In this document: positions 60,992-64,000 of the stretch, piece by piece
Position numbering within the stretch: the stretch's first letter is position 1
Layout of the letters: each line of letters opens with the position of its first letter
DNA from: Amylibacter sp. IMCC11727
GTDB lineage: Bacteria > Pseudomonadota > Alphaproteobacteria > Rhodobacterales > Rhodobacteraceae
Direction: 5' to 3'
DNA: 64,000 nt
Assembly (NCBI RefSeq): GCF_029854195.1
Contig: NZ_CP122960.1
Span: forward strand, 3,354,001 to 3,418,000
Notes under the pieces: model-generated
What the model saw: the letters and a program-made list of their open reading frames with translations, nothing else
The model's database searches: none
Told to the model about the DNA's origin: nothing
Made by a program: the position numbers and the translations under genes

Positions 60992-61939
60992 CTACCGCGC
61001 CTCGGGCCAAACAAGGCGAAACCCATGATGCGTTGTGGTGCTGTCAGGCGATGACCCAGATCGCGCCGCAATCCGATACCGATAGCAATAGCTTTTGTGA
61101 CATAGAAACGACCCACCCTTTGACAGCTTATATCCGCGCATATCTGCCAATCGCGCCTTCACGCTCTTTTTCAGCGATTTGATGGAATAGGTATCTTGCG
61201 TCCACTCCCATACATTGCCCGCCATATTATAAAGCCCATAGCCGTTTGGCGCGAACGACATTGCTGGCGCGGTTGTACCAAACCCATCCGCCTTGCTATT
61301 GGTCTGTGGGAAACTCCCTTGCCAGATATTGCAGGGAAAGGTTGATGTGTCGTCAGGCTCTTCTTCGCCCCACGGAAATTTCGCCGCGCCCAAACCACCG
61401 CGCGCCGCATGTTCCCATTCGGCCTCGGTCGGCAAACGCCCGCCCGCCCATTTGGCATAGGCTTGCGCATCATTCCACGACACATGCACCACGGGGTGAT
61501 CGGGATGATACGCATCCTGCATCGTGTCTGGCCCATTGATGTGTTGCCAATTGGCCCCTTCAACACGGCGCCACCATTCGATGCCTTGCACCGCCTGTGT
61601 CGCCCCGAGCCGCTCAGGAACCTCGCTCCAAAACACGAACGACCAGCCAAAAGCATCCGCCTCTGTCACATGACCTGTGTCATCAATGAACGCTGCAAAT
61701 TCTGCGTTGGTAACAGCGGTTTTTCCCATCCGAAACGGTTTGATTTTCACGCGGCGCAGCGGTGTTTCTCCATCATCAGGAATGCCCCCCTTGTCCGTAC
61801 CTACAAACCCTTTGCCCCCCGGAATGGGCAGGGCTGCTGCGCTTAAATCAATCGCACTTACCTTATCCGCACCGCCAACGCCCTTTGATTGGTACGTGCC
61901 ACGGGACGGGGTGCAGCACCCTTTAATTGTATCATCCAT
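60992..61939 (-). CDS. Formylglycine-generating enzyme (FGE/SUMF1)
   Basis: A 315-residue copper-dependent oxidase that converts the Cys of a sulfatase CxPSR motif into formylglycine. The C-terminal active site is very close to the human enzyme: SFLCHKSYCYRYRIAARS with redox Cys280 and Cys285, followed by HHGFRLVW. GRLPTEAEWEHAARGG and NMAGNVWEWTQD are family hallmarks. Its own N-terminus carries CCTPSR (residues 8-13), the sulfatase target motif. No signal peptide and no sulfatase gene are in the window. Divergent from the PQQ dehydrogenase. Confidence 0.92.
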   Translation of the reverse strand: MDDTIKGCCTPSRGTYQSKGVGGADKVSAIDLSAAALPIPGGKGFVGTDKGGIPDDGETPLRRVKIKPFRMGKTAVTNAEFAAFIDDTGHVTEADAFGWSFVFWSEVPERLGATQAVQGIEWWRRVEGANWQHINGPDTMQDAYHPDHPVVHVSWNDAQAYAKWAGGRLPTEAEWEHAARGGLGAAKFPWGEEEPDDTSTFPCNIWQGSFPQTNSKADGFGTTAPAMSFAPNGYGLYNMAGNVWEWTQDTYSIKSLKKSVKARLADMRGYKLSKGGSFLCHKSYCYRYRIAARSGSSPDSTTTHHGFRLVWPEAR

Positions 61940-61961
61940 ATGCGCCTAACCTCATCACCAA

Positions 61962-62064
61962 GGCGTTTCTGACGCCCGTGCCTGTATATTATTTGCGGCT
62001 ACGATTACGGTCGAGAGGGCGAAAAACAACCCACAATCGTTGCAATAACAACATGATCAGTTGT
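61962..62064. promoter_or_regulatory. Inverted repeats in FGE/PQQ-dehydrogenase divergent region
   Basis: GGCGT-TTCTG-ACGCC (61962-61976) and ACAAC-ATGATCA-GTTGT (62048-62064) are perfect in their arms. The second, with its TGATCA centre, lies about 60 bp upstream of the dehydrogenase start. Both are possible operators of unknown regulators. Confidence 0.35.
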
Positions 62065-62121
62065 GTGCGTGCCACGATGCTGGAATAACATCCGCACTGG
62101 CAACCGTTCAGGAGGAAAGCC

Positions 62122-64000
62122 GTGCCCCGCCGTTCGAAAAAGAAAATTTTGGCTGGTTGTCTCACCCTAACCATTGCAGCGGGGATGATTGTGGCATGGC
62201 CAAAGTTGCAACCGACCTACACTGCCTTTGCGCAAAAACAAAAGTCTGGTGAACTGGAACAGGCCCTACGCCTCGCTTTGTTTAATGGTGCAAAAGACCC
62301 CGCCACATTTGATCTATCAACCCTGCCCGAAGGGTATCTGGACAGCGCAACTGAACGGGCAAAACGACCAGAATTCAAAGTTGTCAAAGCAGGTAAGCCA
62401 ACTGGGTCCCACTTCGACGCGCCCGCGCGTGACCAGTGGTGGCATAGCTTTGGTGACAGCACCTCTGCCAAATATGCGGATGCGCCCGACCTCACACCAG
62501 ATACGGTTGGAAACCTAAATCGGGCATGGGTCTACGATACACCAGATCACCAAATGAATATTCAGGCGACGCCGATTTTCACAGGCCGCCTCATCGTGTT
62601 TCCAGATGCGCAACATCACATCGTTGCAGTCGAACCAGATACGGGCAAAGTCGTGTGGCGCTTTGACCCCCAAATCCCTCAGCCCGCAAAACGTGGTTTG
62701 ATCACCTTTGAATCCAATGGCACACGCAAAATTGCCTTTGTCGCTGGTGGCCGCATTTTTGTGTTGAACGCAGATACGGGGCAACCTGACGTTGGCTTTG
62801 GTCGATCAGGCAGTAAATCCATCGGCTACACCACCCGAGTTGCCCCTCAAACGGATGGTGATACGATTTATGTTGCCAGCCTGATGCCCGCCATTCACGC
62901 CTATGACCTTAAAACCGGTCGCCACAAATGGACGACAGACTTGTTTTCATCGCGGGTGTTTGCCTCAACCTTCTCGCGGTTTTTTTCAGACAGCTCGATC
63001 TTGGCTGGGGCGAATCCTTGGGGCGGCTTGTCATTTGATCCCGACCGCAAGCTGATTTTCACCACGCTCAGCAACCCTACACCTGTGGCAAAAGGCGCGC
63101 TGCGCCCAGGTCCCAATCGCCCCGCCAACAGCGTTGTGGCGATCAACACAACGGATGGATCGGTCGCCTGGATATTTCAAGAAATCGAACATGACCTATG
63201 GGATTTGGACGTAGCCGCCCCGCCCGTATTGGCCAACATAGATCGAAATGGGGCTCCCCAAGACGTCGTGGCTATCCCCACCAAAGCAGGCAATTTGATG
63301 CTGCTTTACCGCGACACGGGGCAACCTGTGTTCGATTGGCGGCTGCGCAAAGCACCGACATCGACCATCAAAGGGGAATACACCGCGCCCTATCAACCCG
63401 ATCCAATCTTGCCAAAACCTTTTGCAAAAATGGCGTTTACCACATCAGATTTTCCAAAGGATAACACCAATATTTCAGACACCACAAAAACCAAACTGTC
63501 CACGGCAACCACTGGCTTTTATGCGCCGCATGTGCCCAACAAAGACACTGTATTTTTCGGCCTTCATGGCGGCGCGATGCACACAGGTGCGGCCCTTGAT
63601 CCTGCCACATCGACGCTGGTCATTGCCGCATCGCATGTGCCAAATGCGTTTGCCCTTGTGGATGAAAATCGCACGAACAGGCGGGTTGCGTCCCTAAACG
63701 GCAAAGGGGCCGAAATTTACACAAACAATTGTTCCGCTTGCCATGGTTCAGTTTTGCAAGGAGGCAGCGGCCCAGCGCTAACATCGCTTAACCCGGCTCT
63801 GCGCCAAAAACAGTTCAATCGCATCGTCCAAAACGGCCTGCGCTCTATGCCAGCGGTTGATGGTCTGTCCCAATCCGATCTGTCCGCTCTTTATGATCTC
63901 CTGATCCGCCATGACGGCGTCACATTCGCCACAGCAGAAACAGACACACCGACAAGTGACGCAAAAAGGGTACGCACTGCCTATCAAAAGATCGTAGATG
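62122..64000 (+). CDS. PQQ-dependent dehydrogenase with C-terminal cytochrome c domain (partial)
   Basis: At least 626 residues; the frame runs off the window end. It starts with GTG 62122, with AGGAGG 6 nt upstream. An N-terminal membrane anchor (LAGCLTLTIAAGMIVAW) precedes a beta-propeller with PQQ-type repeats (PDTGKVVWRFDP, DLKTGRHKWTTDL, TTDGSVAWIFQEIEHDLWDLDV). A heme-binding CSACH near residue 537 marks a fused cytochrome c. It oxidises a sugar or alcohol in the periplasm and passes electrons to the respiratory chain. The five-helix N-terminus of glucose dehydrogenase is absent. Start and missing end both follow from the raw sequence. Confidence 0.85.
   Translation, partial: MPRRSKKKILAGCLTLTIAAGMIVAWPKLQPTYTAFAQKQKSGELEQALRLALFNGAKDPATFDLSTLPEGYLDSATERAKRPEFKVVKAGKPTGSHFDAPARDQWWHSFGDSTSAKYADAPDLTPDTVGNLNRAWVYDTPDHQMNIQATPIFTGRLIVFPDAQHHIVAVEPDTGKVVWRFDPQIPQPAKRGLITFESNGTRKIAFVAGGRIFVLNADTGQPDVGFGRSGSKSIGYTTRVAPQTDGDTIYVASLMPAIHAYDLKTGRHKWTTDLFSSRVFASTFSRFFSDSSILAGANPWGGLSFDPDRKLIFTTLSNPTPVAKGALRPGPNRPANSVVAINTTDGSVAWIFQEIEHDLWDLDVAAPPVLANIDRNGAPQDVVAIPTKAGNLMLLYRDTGQPVFDWRLRKAPTSTIKGEYTAPYQPDPILPKPFAKMAFTTSDFPKDNTNISDTTKTKLSTATTGFYAPHVPNKDTVFFGLHGGAMHTGAALDPATSTLVIAASHVPNAFALVDENRTNRRVASLNGKGAEIYTNNCSACHGSVLQGGSGPALTSLNPALRQKQFNRIVQNGLRSMPAVDGLSQSDLSALYDLLIRHDGVTFATAETDTPTSDAKRVRTAYQKIVD

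Noticed and set aside
1..64000. Many antisense or out-of-frame open frames of 60-200 codons
   Set aside because: They lie inside recognisable genes, lack ribosome sites and have no family resemblance; they are by-products of the codon bias of the real genes.
1..64000. CRISPR arrays, transposases, integrases, prophage genes, tRNA or rRNA genes
   Set aside because: I looked for repeat-spacer patterns, IS ends and structural RNA signatures in the gaps and saw none.

Overview
The window looks like a chromosome segment of a marine alphaproteobacterium of the Rhodobacterales (Roseobacter group). The grounds are the moderate GC, dense operons with ATGA/TAATG stop-start overlaps, the divergent hemC/hemE pair with hemF and idi next to it, a sitABCD manganese transporter behind a Mur/Fur-type box, a Hint-domain protein of a type common in roseobacters, and many ABC importers and catabolic genes. 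I saw no tRNA, rRNA, CRISPR array, transposase, integrase or prophage gene.

Layout. (1) 1-4.8 kb: nucleoside salvage, with the ATPase and two permeases of a BMP-type nucleoside importer (the binding protein presumably lies left of the window), an HD phosphohydrolase and cytidine deaminase. (2) 4.8-21.1 kb: a large catabolic region of unknown substrate: amidase, amidohydrolase, orphan sugar-type ABC ATPase, HisD-like dehydrogenase, M15-like protein, SDR, LacI regulator, four NTF2-fold proteins with seven domains in total, a PNPOx-like flavoprotein, a double cupin, an Hsp70-like ATPase, and a RraA/MetE-like pair. Two nearly identical LacI-type palindromes, at 7117-7136 and 21049-21066, sit in front of its two outer promoters, which suggests one regulon. 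(3) 21.1-27.8 kb: mixed functions on the minus strand (ClpP-like membrane protein, rsmD, ferredoxin reductase, MscS channel, pterin dehydratase, GNAT protein, phosphodiesterase, RidA) with one plus-strand peroxiredoxin. (4) 28-37 kb: envelope and nitrogen genes: type I secretion ATPase and adaptor, mlaA/mlaC, a class A penicillin-binding protein, glnK-amtB. (5) 37-54 kb: a second catabolic region: class II aldolase with two membrane di-iron hydroxylases, a GlxA/AraC regulator, an acyl-CoA dehydrogenase, ADP-forming CoA ligase and CaiD-like hydratase, then a class III aminotransferase, a Rieske oxygenase and a polyamine-type ABC importer. (6) 53.8-64 kb: sitABCD, heme genes, idi, a formylglycine-generating enzyme and the start of a PQQ dehydrogenase.

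How the parts work together. The strongest candidate for an undescribed system is region 2: its gene order, twin operators and resident LacI protein fit a dedicated uptake and degradation pathway. Region 5 suggests oxidation of imported amines or betaines (Rieske oxygenase coupled translationally to a PotABC-like importer) and CoA-dependent breakdown of a carnitine-like acid. A 124-residue protein at 45217-45591 carries what looks like a type I secretion C-terminus and may be a cargo for the secretion genes at 28-31 kb.
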